Shown: positions 8,372 to 15,775 of the stretch, piece after piece
Numbering within the stretch: the first letter of the stretch is position 1
Layout: every line of letters begins with the position of its first letter
Source: Chloroflexota bacterium
GTDB taxonomy: Bacteria; Chloroflexota; Dormibacteria; Dormibacterales; Dormibacteraceae
Length of the DNA: 35,331 bases
Reading direction: 5' to 3'
Assembly: GCA_005879985.1 (NCBI GenBank)
Contig: VBIA01000101.1
Span: 1 to 35,331, forward strand
The notes under the pieces: generated by a model
What the model was told of the DNA's origin: nothing
Database searches by the model: none
The model's input: only the letters and a program-made list of their open reading frames with translations
Position numbers and translations under genes: made by a program

Positions 8372-8773
8372 TTGAGGGGCTTCAAGGCTTTTCTGCTGCG
8401 CGGCAATGTCGTCGACCTGGCGATAGCCGTCGTGATCGGGATCGCGTTCGGTGTGGTGATCACCGCTTTCGTAAAGGACCTCGTCACGCCGCTCATCGCG
8501 GCGCTGGGTGGCAAGCCCGACTTCGCGAGCCTCTATTTCACGATCAACAACAGCAAGTTCCTGTACGGCGACTTCCTCAATGCACTACTCGCGTTCGCGC
8601 TGATCGCCGCGGTCATCTACTTCTTCGTCGTGATGCCGATCAACGCGCTGGTGGCGCGCTCCCGCAAGGAGCCGCCGGCAGACCCCACGACGAAGAAATG
8701 CACCGAGTGCCTGAGCGAGATCCCGATCGGCGCGAAGCGCTGCGCGTTCTGCGCCCAGCCTCAGCCTACCTAG
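8372..8773 (+). CDS. mscL: large-conductance mechanosensitive channel MscL with zinc-ribbon tail
   Basis: 133 residues, starting at TTG 8372 with a good Shine-Dalgarno GGAGG at 8361-8365. The N-terminus RGFKAFLLRGNVVDLAIAV is the MscL signature; TM1 (about 15-45) and TM2 (about 68-92) are clear. MscL opens on membrane tension to release solutes during hypo-osmotic shock. The C-terminal helix bundle is replaced or extended by a four-cysteine zinc-ribbon-like tail: Cys110, Cys113, Cys124, Cys127 (CTEC and CAFC). It ends 4 bases from the convergent regulator gene. Confidence 0.9.
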   Translation: MRGFKAFLLRGNVVDLAIAVVIGIAFGVVITAFVKDLVTPLIAALGGKPDFASLYFTINNSKFLYGDFLNALLAFALIAAVIYFFVVMPINALVARSRKEPPADPTTKKCTECLSEIPIGAKRCAFCAQPQPT

Positions 8774-8777
8774 AGGG

Positions 8778-9479
8778 CTAAGCCGGAACCACCCACAGCT
8801 TCCCAGCGGTCTCGTGGCTCAGCGTCACCTCGCCGTCGCCCGCGCGCACCCGCAGCGTGCGTCCGACGTCGTCCACCTCGACCACCTTCAGCTTTCGACC
8901 CGGCACCAGGCCGCGATCGAACAGGTAGGCCAGGAGGCGCGGGGCCTCACGCTCGGCGACCTCTGACACGCGGGTGACCGCCGCGCCGTCGCCGGCCTCG
9001 AGGCTGGCCAGCCGCACCTCGCGCGCCGCCGCTTTCGAGTGGCCCGGGATCGGGTTGCCGTGCGGGCAGGTCCGCGGCCGGCCCAGGGCTTCATAGAGGC
9101 GCCGCTCGACCACCTCCGACACCGCGTGCTCCAGGCGCGCGGCCTCCTCGTCGGCGGTGACCCAGTCCAGGCCCAGAGCGTCCGTCAACCAGCGCTCCAT
9201 GATCCTGTGCCGGCGCACGATCGCCTCCGCCGCCTTCATGCCGGCGGCCGTGAGCTCGATCTCCTTGCTCCGCGTCAGCCGCACCATCCCGTCGCGCGCC
9301 ATGCGGCGCAGGCCGACCGTCACCGTCGGCCGGCTTACGCCCAGCCAGTCGGCCAGGCGCGCGCTGCGCAGCGGCTCGCCCTCAGACCACATGTAGTAGA
9401 TCGCCTCGAGGTAGCGGGAGATGACCTCGGAAGGCTCCCGTTGGGCCCCGTTAGACTTGTCTAATCGTGTCTTTTGCAC
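8778..9479 (-). CDS. DtxR/MntR-family metal-dependent transcriptional regulator
   Basis: 233 residues: winged helix-turn-helix about 20-75 (ADWLGVSRPTVTVGLRRM), metal-binding and dimerisation domain about 76-150 with HRIME (His91, Glu95), LEH (Glu117, His118) and the family motif CPHGNPIP, then a C-terminal FeoA/SH3-like domain. Compared with DtxR, the Cys102 position is Ala114 and His98 is Asp110, so the metal set differs; a manganese- or zinc-type sensor is as likely as iron. The GTG at 9479 is the only plausible start. The first codons contain a perfect palindrome, and the divergent neighbour is a ZIP metal transporter, so autoregulation plus control of uptake is likely. Confidence 0.88.
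   Translation of the reverse strand: MQKTRLDKSNGAQREPSEVISRYLEAIYYMWSEGEPLRSARLADWLGVSRPTVTVGLRRMARDGMVRLTRSKEIELTAAGMKAAEAIVRRHRIMERWLTDALGLDWVTADEEAARLEHAVSEVVERRLYEALGRPRTCPHGNPIPGHSKAAAREVRLASLEAGDGAAVTRVSEVAEREAPRLLAYLFDRGLVPGRKLKVVEVDDVGRTLRVRAGDGEVTLSHETAGKLWVVPA
9451..9464. promoter_or_regulatory. palindromic operator candidate TTAGACTTGTCTAA
   Basis: A perfect 6-base inverted repeat (TTAGAC/GTCTAA) around a 2-base spacer. It matches the TTAG...CTAA outline of DtxR/IdeR/MntR-type operators. It lies 37 bases before the ZIP ATG and inside codons 6-10 of the regulator, so the regulator could block both divergent genes. A TTGTCT that could serve as a -35 for the ZIP gene overlaps it. Confidence 0.6.
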
Positions 9480-9501
9480 GTACTAACCGTACAGAGAAAT
9501 C

Positions 9502-10311
9502 ATGAGCCAGCCGATGGCCGTCCTGCTCGGCGCGATCGCGGGCGCCACCATCTTCCTGGGCCTGCCGGTGGCGCGCATCCGCGGCCTGCCGACCGCCGTG
9601 CAGGGCGTTCTCAACGCCTTCGCCACGGGCATCCTCGTGTTCCTGCTTTGGGACATCCTCAGCCACGCGGGCGGGCCGGTGGAGACGGCGCTCGTGCAGT
9701 GGACCGGAAATCAAGGCACTCGCGTGGGCCTCGGCCCCGCCTCGTTTGTCCTCATGGCGGCCATCTTCGGCGTCGGCGTCGCCGCGGGCCTGATCGGCCT
9801 CGTGTACTTCAACCGCGCCATCTTCGGCCGCCTGCGTCACGGCGCGCACGCGCCGGCGCCACGGAGCCTCGCCATGGCCATCGCCACCGGGCTCGGGCTG
9901 CACAACCTGTCAGAGGGACTGGCCATCGGCGAGTCGGCGCACGTCGGCGCCATCGCCTTCGCGGGAGTGCTGGTGGTGGGGTTCGCGCTCCACAACATCA
10001 CCGAGGGCTTCGGGATCGCCGCGCCGATGACCACCGACCCCAAGCCCGCCTCGTGGGGCTTCCTCGCCCTCGCCGGCCTCATCGGCGGCGGCCCGACCTT
10101 CGTCGGCACGTGGATCGGCTACCTGGCCAGCTCGGAATACCTGAACGTCGCCTTCCTGGCCATCGCCGCGGGCGCCCTGCTGTACGTGCTGAACGAGCTG
10201 TTCCACCTCGGCCGGCGCCTCTGCTCGCCGCCGCAGTTCGCGTGGGGGCTGCTGTTCGGGTTCCTGACGGCCTACGCGACGGACCTGTTCCTGACCGCCT
10301 TAAGCGTGTAG
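9502..10311 (+). CDS. ZIP-family divalent metal transporter
   Basis: 269 residues with about eight membrane segments. ZIP proteins carry Zn, Fe or Mn into the cytoplasm. The two metal-site motifs are present: His134-Asn135-x2-Glu138-Gly (HNLSEG, TM4) and His164-Asn165-x2-Glu168-Gly (HNITEG, TM5). ATG 9502 has only a weak AGAGA upstream. It is divergent from the DtxR-family regulator, with the palindromic operator between them, which fits metal-repressed uptake. The metal cannot be told from sequence alone. Confidence 0.88.
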   Translation: MSQPMAVLLGAIAGATIFLGLPVARIRGLPTAVQGVLNAFATGILVFLLWDILSHAGGPVETALVQWTGNQGTRVGLGPASFVLMAAIFGVGVAAGLIGLVYFNRAIFGRLRHGAHAPAPRSLAMAIATGLGLHNLSEGLAIGESAHVGAIAFAGVLVVGFALHNITEGFGIAAPMTTDPKPASWGFLALAGLIGGGPTFVGTWIGYLASSEYLNVAFLAIAAGALLYVLNELFHLGRRLCSPPQFAWGLLFGFLTAYATDLFLTALSV

Positions 10312-10320
10312 CCGACGAAC

Positions 10321-10665
10321 CTAGTCGGCGAACTCCAGCTCGTCAGGCTCGGTATCGTCCCAGTCGGGGTAGCGCCACTTGAAGAGCCGCTCCTGGATCT
10401 CGAACAGGCTGTCCAGCGTGTCCTGCACGGGCCCGTCCACGCGAAGCGGCTCGCGGATGTGGTCGGGCATCAGCTCGACCACCTCTTTCAGCGCGGCCCG
10501 CAGCACCGGCGGCACGTTCTTGACGCCGTCGCGGTTCATCTCCTCCAGCTGCCAGAGGACCCGGTCGGTGGCCTCCAGCATGCGCTGGAAGGCGTACCGG
10601 CGCCGGTTCTGGCGGCGAAGGGCCGTCTCCTGCTGCTCGATTCGGGTGCTCGTGTGATCAATCAT
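10321..10665 (-). CDS. hypothetical protein, charged and helical
   Basis: 114 residues, not recognised. No signal peptide or membrane segment is visible. The N-terminal third is rich in Arg and Gln, and the C-terminus is acidic (DWDDTEPDELEFAD). ATG 10665 has a GGAG at 10676-10679, ten bases upstream, and codon use is normal for the window, which supports a real gene. It is convergent with the ZIP gene (9 bases apart) and divergent from the Nudix gene. An open frame on the opposite strand is serine/arginine-rich and looks like a shadow. Confidence 0.6.
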   Translation of the reverse strand: MIDHTSTRIEQQETALRRQNRRRYAFQRMLEATDRVLWQLEEMNRDGVKNVPPVLRAALKEVVELMPDHIREPLRVDGPVQDTLDSLFEIQERLFKWRYPDWDDTEPDELEFAD

Positions 10666-10718
10666 GTGCGAGTTTCTCCAGCTACGTTTCCAAGCTTACT
10701 GGCTCCCGAGCCTCTTCA

Positions 10719-11300
10719 ATGACTGACTTTCTGGCCACTATCGAACACCTGTTCAGTCCGATCGACGCCTGGGGCGAGTTCAGGCAAGGCGCCCGGCCGG
10801 CCGCCGTGGCCTTCGTCTTGTTCGAACGGGACGGCGCCTGGAAGGTTCCTTTCGTCCGCCGGCGGGCCGACCTGCCCGATCACCCGGGCCAGGTCGCGCT
10901 GCCCGGCGGAGGAGTGCGGGCGGGCGAAGCGGCCTGGGACGCGGCCCAGCGCGAGGTCGCCGAGGAGATCGGCGTGCCTGTCGGTCGCCTGATCCCGCTG
11001 GGTGCCGGCGAGCCGCTCTACGCCGCGGTCACCAACTTCTCGGTGGTGCCGTTCCTGGCCCACCTCCCTGACCCAGTCCCGGCCTTCATCCACGACCAGC
11101 GCGAGCTCGAGGGCGTCATCGAGATCCCTCTCGACAGGCTGCTCGACGACAGCGCCTGGCTCGTCTCAGACGCGCCGTGGCGCTTCCGCTATCTCGCACA
11201 CGAAGAGAGCGTCGTGTGGGGCCTGACCGAGCGGATCTTCTACGGCCTGGCGCCGCGCCTTCGCGAGGCGCTCAGCGGCTCAGGTCACGCAGCCGGATGA
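10719..11300 (+). CDS. CoA pyrophosphatase-type Nudix hydrolase
   Basis: 193 residues. The Nudix box is complete: GGVRAGE followed seven residues later by REVAEEIGV, giving G-x5-E-x7-REUxEExGU. The preceding HPGQVALPGG matches the extra motif of the CoA-diphosphatase subfamily (NudL/YeaB), which cleaves CoA and acyl-CoA to phosphopantetheine and 3',5'-ADP. The assignment to CoA rests on that motif. The 3' end overlaps ccmD on the other strand by 29 bases. No Shine-Dalgarno sequence is seen before ATG 10719. Confidence 0.85.
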   Translation: MTDFLATIEHLFSPIDAWGEFRQGARPAAVAFVLFERDGAWKVPFVRRRADLPDHPGQVALPGGGVRAGEAAWDAAQREVAEEIGVPVGRLIPLGAGEPLYAAVTNFSVVPFLAHLPDPVPAFIHDQRELEGVIEIPLDRLLDDSAWLVSDAPWRFRYLAHEESVVWGLTERIFYGLAPRLREALSGSGHAAG

Positions 11301-11367
11301 GCGACCAGACGAGGTAGCCGCCCAGCACGATCGTCGCGAACGCGTAAGCGACGACCAGGTAGCTCAT
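11272..11367 (-). CDS. ccmD: heme exporter protein CcmD
   Basis: A 31-residue single-helix membrane protein, MSYLVVAYAFATIVL...VWSLIRLRDLSR. CcmD holds holo-CcmE on the CcmABC complex during heme transfer. Length, one TM helix followed by a basic tail, and position immediately after ccmC all fit. The ATG at 11367 overlaps the ccmC TGA as ATGA. It is the last gene of the Ccm operon, and its 3' end overlaps the convergent Nudix gene by 29 bases. Confidence 0.85.
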   Translation of the reverse strand: MSYLVVAYAFATIVLGGYLVWSLIRLRDLSR

Positions 11368-12047
11368 GAGGTCGGGCGCTGTGCCGCCTGGAGCACGAAC
11401 TGGCTCTGGGGCTGCGCATCGCTCAGCGCCTCGATGCGGTAACGGATCGCGATCATCACCGCGGCCAGCACCAGGGTGCACGCCATCGTGAACAGGAACG
11501 TGAAAAGCATCTCCGGCGGCAGCGCGTCGGTGGAGATCACCGGCCCCGGATGCACGGTCCGCCACCACGTGACGCTGAAGTACACCACCGGCACGTCGAC
11601 GAATCCGAAGATGCCCACCACCGCGGCGAACCGCGCGGCCTGGCGACCGGGCGCGGCGAGGCGCCGGACCAACAGGTAGCCCGCGTAGATGATCCACAGC
11701 ACGAGCGTGGAGGTGAGGCGTGCGTCCCACGTCCAGAAAGTGCCCCAGATGGGCTTCGCCCACATCATGCCCATCACGAGCGTCACCGTCGTGAACACGA
11801 CCCCGACCAGCGCCGCGGAACGCGCCACGCGATCGCCCACGATGCTCTCGCGCCACAGGTAAGCGACGCTGCCAACCACCACGACCGCGAAGCTCACGAA
11901 CGCGGCGATGGCGGAGCTCACGTGAAGGTAGAAGATCCGCTGCACCGGACCCTGCAGCGCGTCGGTCGGCGCGAAGAAGAAGATGAACGCCGCGGCCGCG
12001 AGCATCAACGCGACCGCCGCGGCCGCCGCCACCAGGTACCGATTCAT
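11364..12047 (-). CDS. ccmC: cytochrome c maturation protein CcmC (heme lyase for CcmE)
   Basis: 227 residues with six predicted membrane helices. The tryptophan-rich heme-handling motif is present as WGTFWTWDARLT (101-112), the CcmC form of the WWD domain. Conserved histidines expected to flank it are seen in FYLHVSS (His42) and RTVHPGP (His166). CcmC presents heme to CcmE at the outer face of the membrane. ATG 12047 overlaps the ccmB stop as ATGA; the TGA overlaps the ccmD start in the same way. The frame continues upstream, but that part lies inside ccmB. Confidence 0.93.
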   Translation of the reverse strand: MNRYLVAAAAAVALMLAAAAFIFFFAPTDALQGPVQRIFYLHVSSAIAAFVSFAVVVVGSVAYLWRESIVGDRVARSAALVGVVFTTVTLVMGMMWAKPIWGTFWTWDARLTSTLVLWIIYAGYLLVRRLAAPGRQAARFAAVVGIFGFVDVPVVYFSVTWWRTVHPGPVISTDALPPEMLFTFLFTMACTLVLAAVMIAIRYRIEALSDAQPQSQFVLQAAQRPTS

Positions 12048-12706
12048 TCGTCCAGCACGAAGCGAGCGGCTAGGGAGGTGAGCACCACGAACAGTATGTC
12101 GAAGTCGATCAGCAGCCACAGCGCCTGCCCGTACGAGTTGCCGCCGCCCATCATCACCTGCACCGCCTGCCCGCCGGCGACGATGAACGGGATCCACAAC
12201 GGCAGCGTCAGCAGCGGCAGCATCACCTCGCGCGCACGGAGCTGAGCGACCATGGCCGCGAACATGCAGCCCAGCGCCGCCATGCCGATGGTGGCGAGGA
12301 AGACCGCGGCCGCTAGCGCTATCGAAAGGGGCGTGCCGAAAAACAGCGCCAGCGCCGGCAGCAGCACCGCCTCGCACAGCACCAGCAGCGCCGCAGCCGC
12401 CAGCGCCTTGCCAGCGAAGATGGCCGCGGGCGGCGCGGATGTGAGGATCACCTGCTCCAGGCTCGCCTGCTCCTTCTCCGCGGCGAATGCTCGCCCGAAC
12501 GCGAGCAGCCCCGCGAACACGAGCGCGAGCCACAGCACGCCGGGCGCGATCGCGGGCGCGCTGCGGCTGTCGATCTGGAAGCCGAAGTTCGCGATCACCA
12601 GTGCCAGCACCACGAATTGGGCGAGCGCCGGCACGAGCTCGCGGCTGCGCCACTCCGAAACCAGGTCCTTGCGCGCCACGGCCAGCGCGACGGCGATGGA
12701 TCTCAT
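12044..12706 (-). CDS. ccmB: heme ABC transporter permease CcmB
   Basis: 220 residues, about six membrane helices, with the CcmB N-terminus (ALAVARKDLVSEWRSRELV) and the FAAEKEQASLEQVILTS loop that contacts the ATPase. With CcmA and CcmC it forms the complex that releases holo-CcmE. ATG 12706 follows the ccmA stop by one base, and the stop overlaps ccmC by 4 bases. Confidence 0.93.
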   Translation of the reverse strand: MRSIAVALAVARKDLVSEWRSRELVPALAQFVVLALVIANFGFQIDSRSAPAIAPGVLWLALVFAGLLAFGRAFAAEKEQASLEQVILTSAPPAAIFAGKALAAAALLVLCEAVLLPALALFFGTPLSIALAAAVFLATIGMAALGCMFAAMVAQLRAREVMLPLLTLPLWIPFIVAGGQAVQVMMGGGNSYGQALWLLIDFDILFVVLTSLAARFVLDE

Positions 12707-12707
12707 G

Positions 12708-13352
12708 TCAGTGGACCACGTGCAGGCGCGAGCCGGCGCCCATCACGTGTCCCTTGCGCAGCTGGACGGTGCGGTGCCCGAGTCGCGCCGCGAGCGCCTG
12801 GTCGTGCGTCGCGAAGACGACCGTCCGCTTCTGCATCACGCGCGAGAGCAGCTCCGGCGCCTCGGCGTCGAGGCTGGCGTCGGGCTCGTCGAGGATGAGG
12901 AGCAACGGGTCGTGGATGGTCGCGCGGGCGATCGCGAGCCGCTGCTGCAGGCCGCGCGAAAGCTCTGCGGCGCGACGCCGCGCGACCTGCGTGAGCCCCA
13001 TGAGCTCCAGCGCCTCCGGCACGCGCGCGCGGTCGACCCCGCGCAGGTCGCAGAAGAACGCCAGGTTCTCGGCCGCGGTCAGCGCCGGATACAGGCCTGG
13101 CGCGTGCGACAGGTAGCCGATGCGCGCTCGCAGCCGGCGCTTCTCGCGCCGCGCGTTAAGGCCCATGATCTCGAGCCCGCCCGCGCTGGGCTGCATCGCG
13201 GTCGCGAGGATGCGCAGCAGCGTGGTCTTGCCCGCGCCGTTGTCGCCCAGGACCGCGACGTGGTCGCCGCGCTCCACCACCAGGTCCACGCCTTCGAGCG
13301 CAGGCTCGGAGCCGAACCAGTGCGTGATGCCGGCCGCGAGGATTGCGCTCAT
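12708..13352 (-). CDS. ccmA: heme exporter ATP-binding protein CcmA
   Basis: 214-residue ABC ATPase. Walker A GDNGAGKT (37-44), signature LSRGLQQRLAIAR, Walker B LLILDEPDASLD and the switch histidine ATHD are all intact. ATP hydrolysis by CcmA drives release of heme-loaded CcmE from CcmC/D. The start is set at ATG 13352 rather than the in-frame ATG at 13385: the MSAILAAG beginning fits the family, and the ATG shares its A with the TGA of the preceding microprotein (TGATG), so the two are translationally coupled. Confidence 0.93.
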   Translation of the reverse strand: MSAILAAGITHWFGSEPALEGVDLVVERGDHVAVLGDNGAGKTTLLRILATAMQPSAGGLEIMGLNARREKRRLRARIGYLSHAPGLYPALTAAENLAFFCDLRGVDRARVPEALELMGLTQVARRRAAELSRGLQQRLAIARATIHDPLLLILDEPDASLDAEAPELLSRVMQKRTVVFATHDQALAARLGHRTVQLRKGHVMGAGSRLHVVH

Positions 13353-13438
13353 CAGTCTTGCTCGGGAGTGCGTATCAGCGGCCATAGGACGAAAGGTCCC
13401 GCAATGAACAGCAGCAGCGTCGCGACGATCAGCGCCAT
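13352..13438 (-). CDS. 28-residue membrane microprotein between ccmF and ccmA
   Basis: A tiny frame that starts MALIVATLLLF and ends WPLIRTPEQD. One hydrophobic helix fills residues 2-21, followed by a short polar tail. The ATG at 13438 lies inside the last codons of ccmF (10-base overlap), and the TGA overlaps the ccmA ATG. This double coupling, in an operon where nearly every junction is an overlap, argues that it is translated. The helix ending in VLWPLIR recalls the first membrane segment of CcmI/CycH, but the similarity is too short to name it. It may be a CcmD-like or CcmI-like accessory of heme lyase CcmF. Confidence 0.65.
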   Translation of the reverse strand: MALIVATLLLFIAGPFVLWPLIRTPEQD

Positions 13439-15369
13439 GACGGCACCACCGCTGGGCGTGTCACGGCCGCCACTGTCTCGGCCCGCCGCGCTCCAAGGTT
13501 GCCGAACGCCACTCCAAGGAGCAGCAGCCCGCCGCCGGCCCAGATCCAGCTCACGAGCGGATTGATCAGGATCCGGAAGGACGCGGAGCCGTCAGGGCTG
13601 GAGCCGACCAGGATCACGTAGACGTCGGCCAGCGGTGTGGTGGTGATCGCGACGTGGGTCAGCGATTGCCCACCCAGCCCCGCGTAGGTCGCGCGCGAGG
13701 GCTCGAGCGTCGTGTCCCCGAACCGCATCACCGCCACCAGCTCGCTGTGATCGCCCAGCTGGCGCTGTTCGGCGCCCGCGTAGGTGAACGCGGAGCCGAA
13801 CACCGACACGTGCTCGCCGGGCCGCAATGTCACGTCAGCCTCCTGCTGCCAGAAATGCGAAGCGGCTATGCCCACGGCCACCACCACCAGGCCGATGTGC
13901 GCCAGGTATGCCCCGTACCTGCGGCGCCGCTTCACGAACAGCCCGATGCGCCGCTTGCGGACCGCCCGGCCGTACTCGACCAGGCACGTCACGCCAGCCG
14001 CGACGGCCAGCGGGAGCGCGAGGAGCGCAGGGATCGAGCTGACGCCAAACACCAGCAAGCCCAGCAGCGTCACGACGGCGCCGCCGGCGGGCCACGCCAG
14101 CGCGCGCAGCCACGGAGCGCCGGCGCGGCGCCACGGCAGCAGCGGCCCGGCGGCCATCAACGCGAGCAGCGCGGCCAGCAGCGGTCCCGCCGCCCGCTCG
14201 TAGTAGCTCGCGTCGACGACGCGCTCCTGTCCGAGCATGCCCGACACCAGCGGCAGCACCGTGCCCCAGAAAACGACCGCCACCACGCCGATCAGCAGCA
14301 GGTTCTGCAGCGCGAACGCGCCCTCGCGCGAAACCGCCGCCGCCGGCTCACCGGTGCTGCGCAGGCCGCCGGCGCGCCACGCCAGCAGCGCTCCCGAGAA
14401 CACCAGGCACGCGGCCAGGAATCCCAGGAACCACGGCCCGATTGCGCTGACCGCGAACGTGTGCACCGATGGCACGACCCCGCTGCGCACGATGAACGTC
14501 CCGAACACGACCAGCAGGAAGGCGAGGATGACGAGCCCGAAGTTCCACGCGCGCAGCCGGCCGCGCCGCTCCTGCACCTGGGCCGAGTGCAGGTACGCCG
14601 TGGTCGCAAGCCACGGCATCAGCGCGACGTTCTCGACGGGATCCCAGCCCCAGTAGCCGCCCCATCCGAGCACGTGGTACGCCCACCACATGCCGAGCAC
14701 GAGCCCGGTGGTCTGGAAGCTCCAGGCGAGCAATGCGAAGCGCCGTGTGTGCGCGATCCAGGCGGCATCGATGCGGTTGGCGAGAAGCGCGGCCGCGGCG
14801 AAGCTGAACGGCACCGCGAACGACGCGAAGCCTGCGAGCACGACCGGTGGGTGGATGAGCATGCCGCTGTCGCGCAGGACCGGGTTGAGGCCGAGGCCGT
14901 CGGCCGGCGTGATCGGCAGCACGTCGAACGGGCTCGCGACCAGCACGAGCACAACCAGGAAGAAGGTGACGATCGTTGCCATCACGCCCGTCGCGTACGC
15001 GGCGAGACGTACTCCGAGCGACGCGCTCGCCACCAACGAGGCGCTGCCCAGCAGACCGAGCACCAGGGTCCAGTAGAGGAGCGAGCCTTCCTGCCCTCCG
15101 TAGAACCCGGCCGCGATCAGCGGCGTCGGTGTCGAGAGGTCGCTGTGCTCGACGACGTAGACGAGCGTGAAGTCGTGCGTGAGCAGCGCTGCCTCCAGCA
15201 CGACGGACGCGAGCACGACCATGCCCGCGGCGGCGTAGAACGCGCGCCGTCCCACCTGGACCATCACCGCGTTCTCCTGCCTCCCCGCCCAGAACGAGAG
15301 CAGCGTCGAGAACGCCGCAAGCACCAGCCCGGCGAGAAGGGCGCCGGCTCCGATGTCGGCCAGGATCAT
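13429..15369 (-). CDS. ccmF: cytochrome c heme lyase subunit CcmF
   Basis: 646 residues, about 14-15 membrane helices, normal length for CcmF. The WWD domain is clear in WWAYHVLGWGGYWGWDP followed by VENVALMPWL. CcmF receives heme from holo-CcmE, reduces it and attaches it to apocytochrome CXXCH motifs. ATG 15369 begins 7 bases after the ccmE stop; an AAAGA upstream is a weak ribosome site. No ccmH is next to it, whereas CcmF/CcmH usually work together; see the Cys-type CcmE. Confidence 0.93.
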   Translation of the reverse strand: MILADIGAGALLAGLVLAAFSTLLSFWAGRQENAVMVQVGRRAFYAAAGMVVLASVVLEAALLTHDFTLVYVVEHSDLSTPTPLIAAGFYGGQEGSLLYWTLVLGLLGSASLVASASLGVRLAAYATGVMATIVTFFLVVLVLVASPFDVLPITPADGLGLNPVLRDSGMLIHPPVVLAGFASFAVPFSFAAAALLANRIDAAWIAHTRRFALLAWSFQTTGLVLGMWWAYHVLGWGGYWGWDPVENVALMPWLATTAYLHSAQVQERRGRLRAWNFGLVILAFLLVVFGTFIVRSGVVPSVHTFAVSAIGPWFLGFLAACLVFSGALLAWRAGGLRSTGEPAAAVSREGAFALQNLLLIGVVAVVFWGTVLPLVSGMLGQERVVDASYYERAAGPLLAALLALMAAGPLLPWRRAGAPWLRALAWPAGGAVVTLLGLLVFGVSSIPALLALPLAVAAGVTCLVEYGRAVRKRRIGLFVKRRRRYGAYLAHIGLVVVAVGIAASHFWQQEADVTLRPGEHVSVFGSAFTYAGAEQRQLGDHSELVAVMRFGDTTLEPSRATYAGLGGQSLTHVAITTTPLADVYVILVGSSPDGSASFRILINPLVSWIWAGGGLLLLGVAFGNLGARRAETVAAVTRPAVVPSWR

Positions 15370-15376
15370 CGGTCTT

Positions 15377-15775
15377 TCACTGCGTGTAAGGCGAGGTCGA
15401 GAACCTGGACGGGCATTTGGCCAGGATGCTGCGCGCGTGGAAGATGCCGTCGGCTCCGAGCCGGCCTTCGGCGACCACGGTGATGCCCGGCTTGAAGATG
15501 TCGGGCAGCGGCCCGCTGTAGACCACGAGGATCGACGCAGTCGAATCCTTCTCGGTGAACTGCACCGTCGCGTGCCCTGGCGGACCGGGCGGATGCAGCA
15601 CGTCGTTCTGCACCACCCCCGCGACGCGGACGTCCTGGTCGTATGCGGGATGCGCGCGCAGCTCGGAGACGGTCAGGTAGTACTCCGACGAGCCGCCCGA
15701 CGCCGAGTAGATGAGGTAGCCGACGCACGCGGCCACGACCAGCATCACCGCTCCCCACTTGATGCTGTTGCTCAC
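15377..15775 (-). CDS. ccmE: cytochrome c maturation heme chaperone CcmE, Cys-type variant
   Basis: 132 residues: one N-terminal membrane anchor (8-24) and an OB-fold periplasmic domain (YYLTVSEL, VRVAGVVQ, VYSGPLPDIF, VVAEG). The family usually binds heme covalently through His in HxxxY. Here the site reads LAKCPSRF, so Cys121 replaces the His and Phe125 stands where Tyr is normal. A Cys form (CxxxY) is known from archaea and sulfate reducers and goes with loss of CcmH, which is also missing here. A Tyr follows only at 130. GTG 15775 overlaps the preceding stop as GTGA. Confidence 0.92.
   Translation of the reverse strand: MSNSIKWGAVMLVVAACVGYLIYSASGGSSEYYLTVSELRAHPAYDQDVRVAGVVQNDVLHPPGPPGHATVQFTEKDSTASILVVYSGPLPDIFKPGITVVAEGRLGADGIFHARSILAKCPSRFSTSPYTQ

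Noticed and set aside
11368-11856. Longer upstream extension of the ccmD frame
   Set aside because: The upstream part is an Arg/Gly/Ala-rich shadow of ccmC; only the final 31 codons have CcmD character.
13353-13385. ATG 13385 as ccmA start
   Set aside because: It would add 11 residues with no match to CcmA and lies inside the microprotein frame; the coupled ATG at 13352 fits better.
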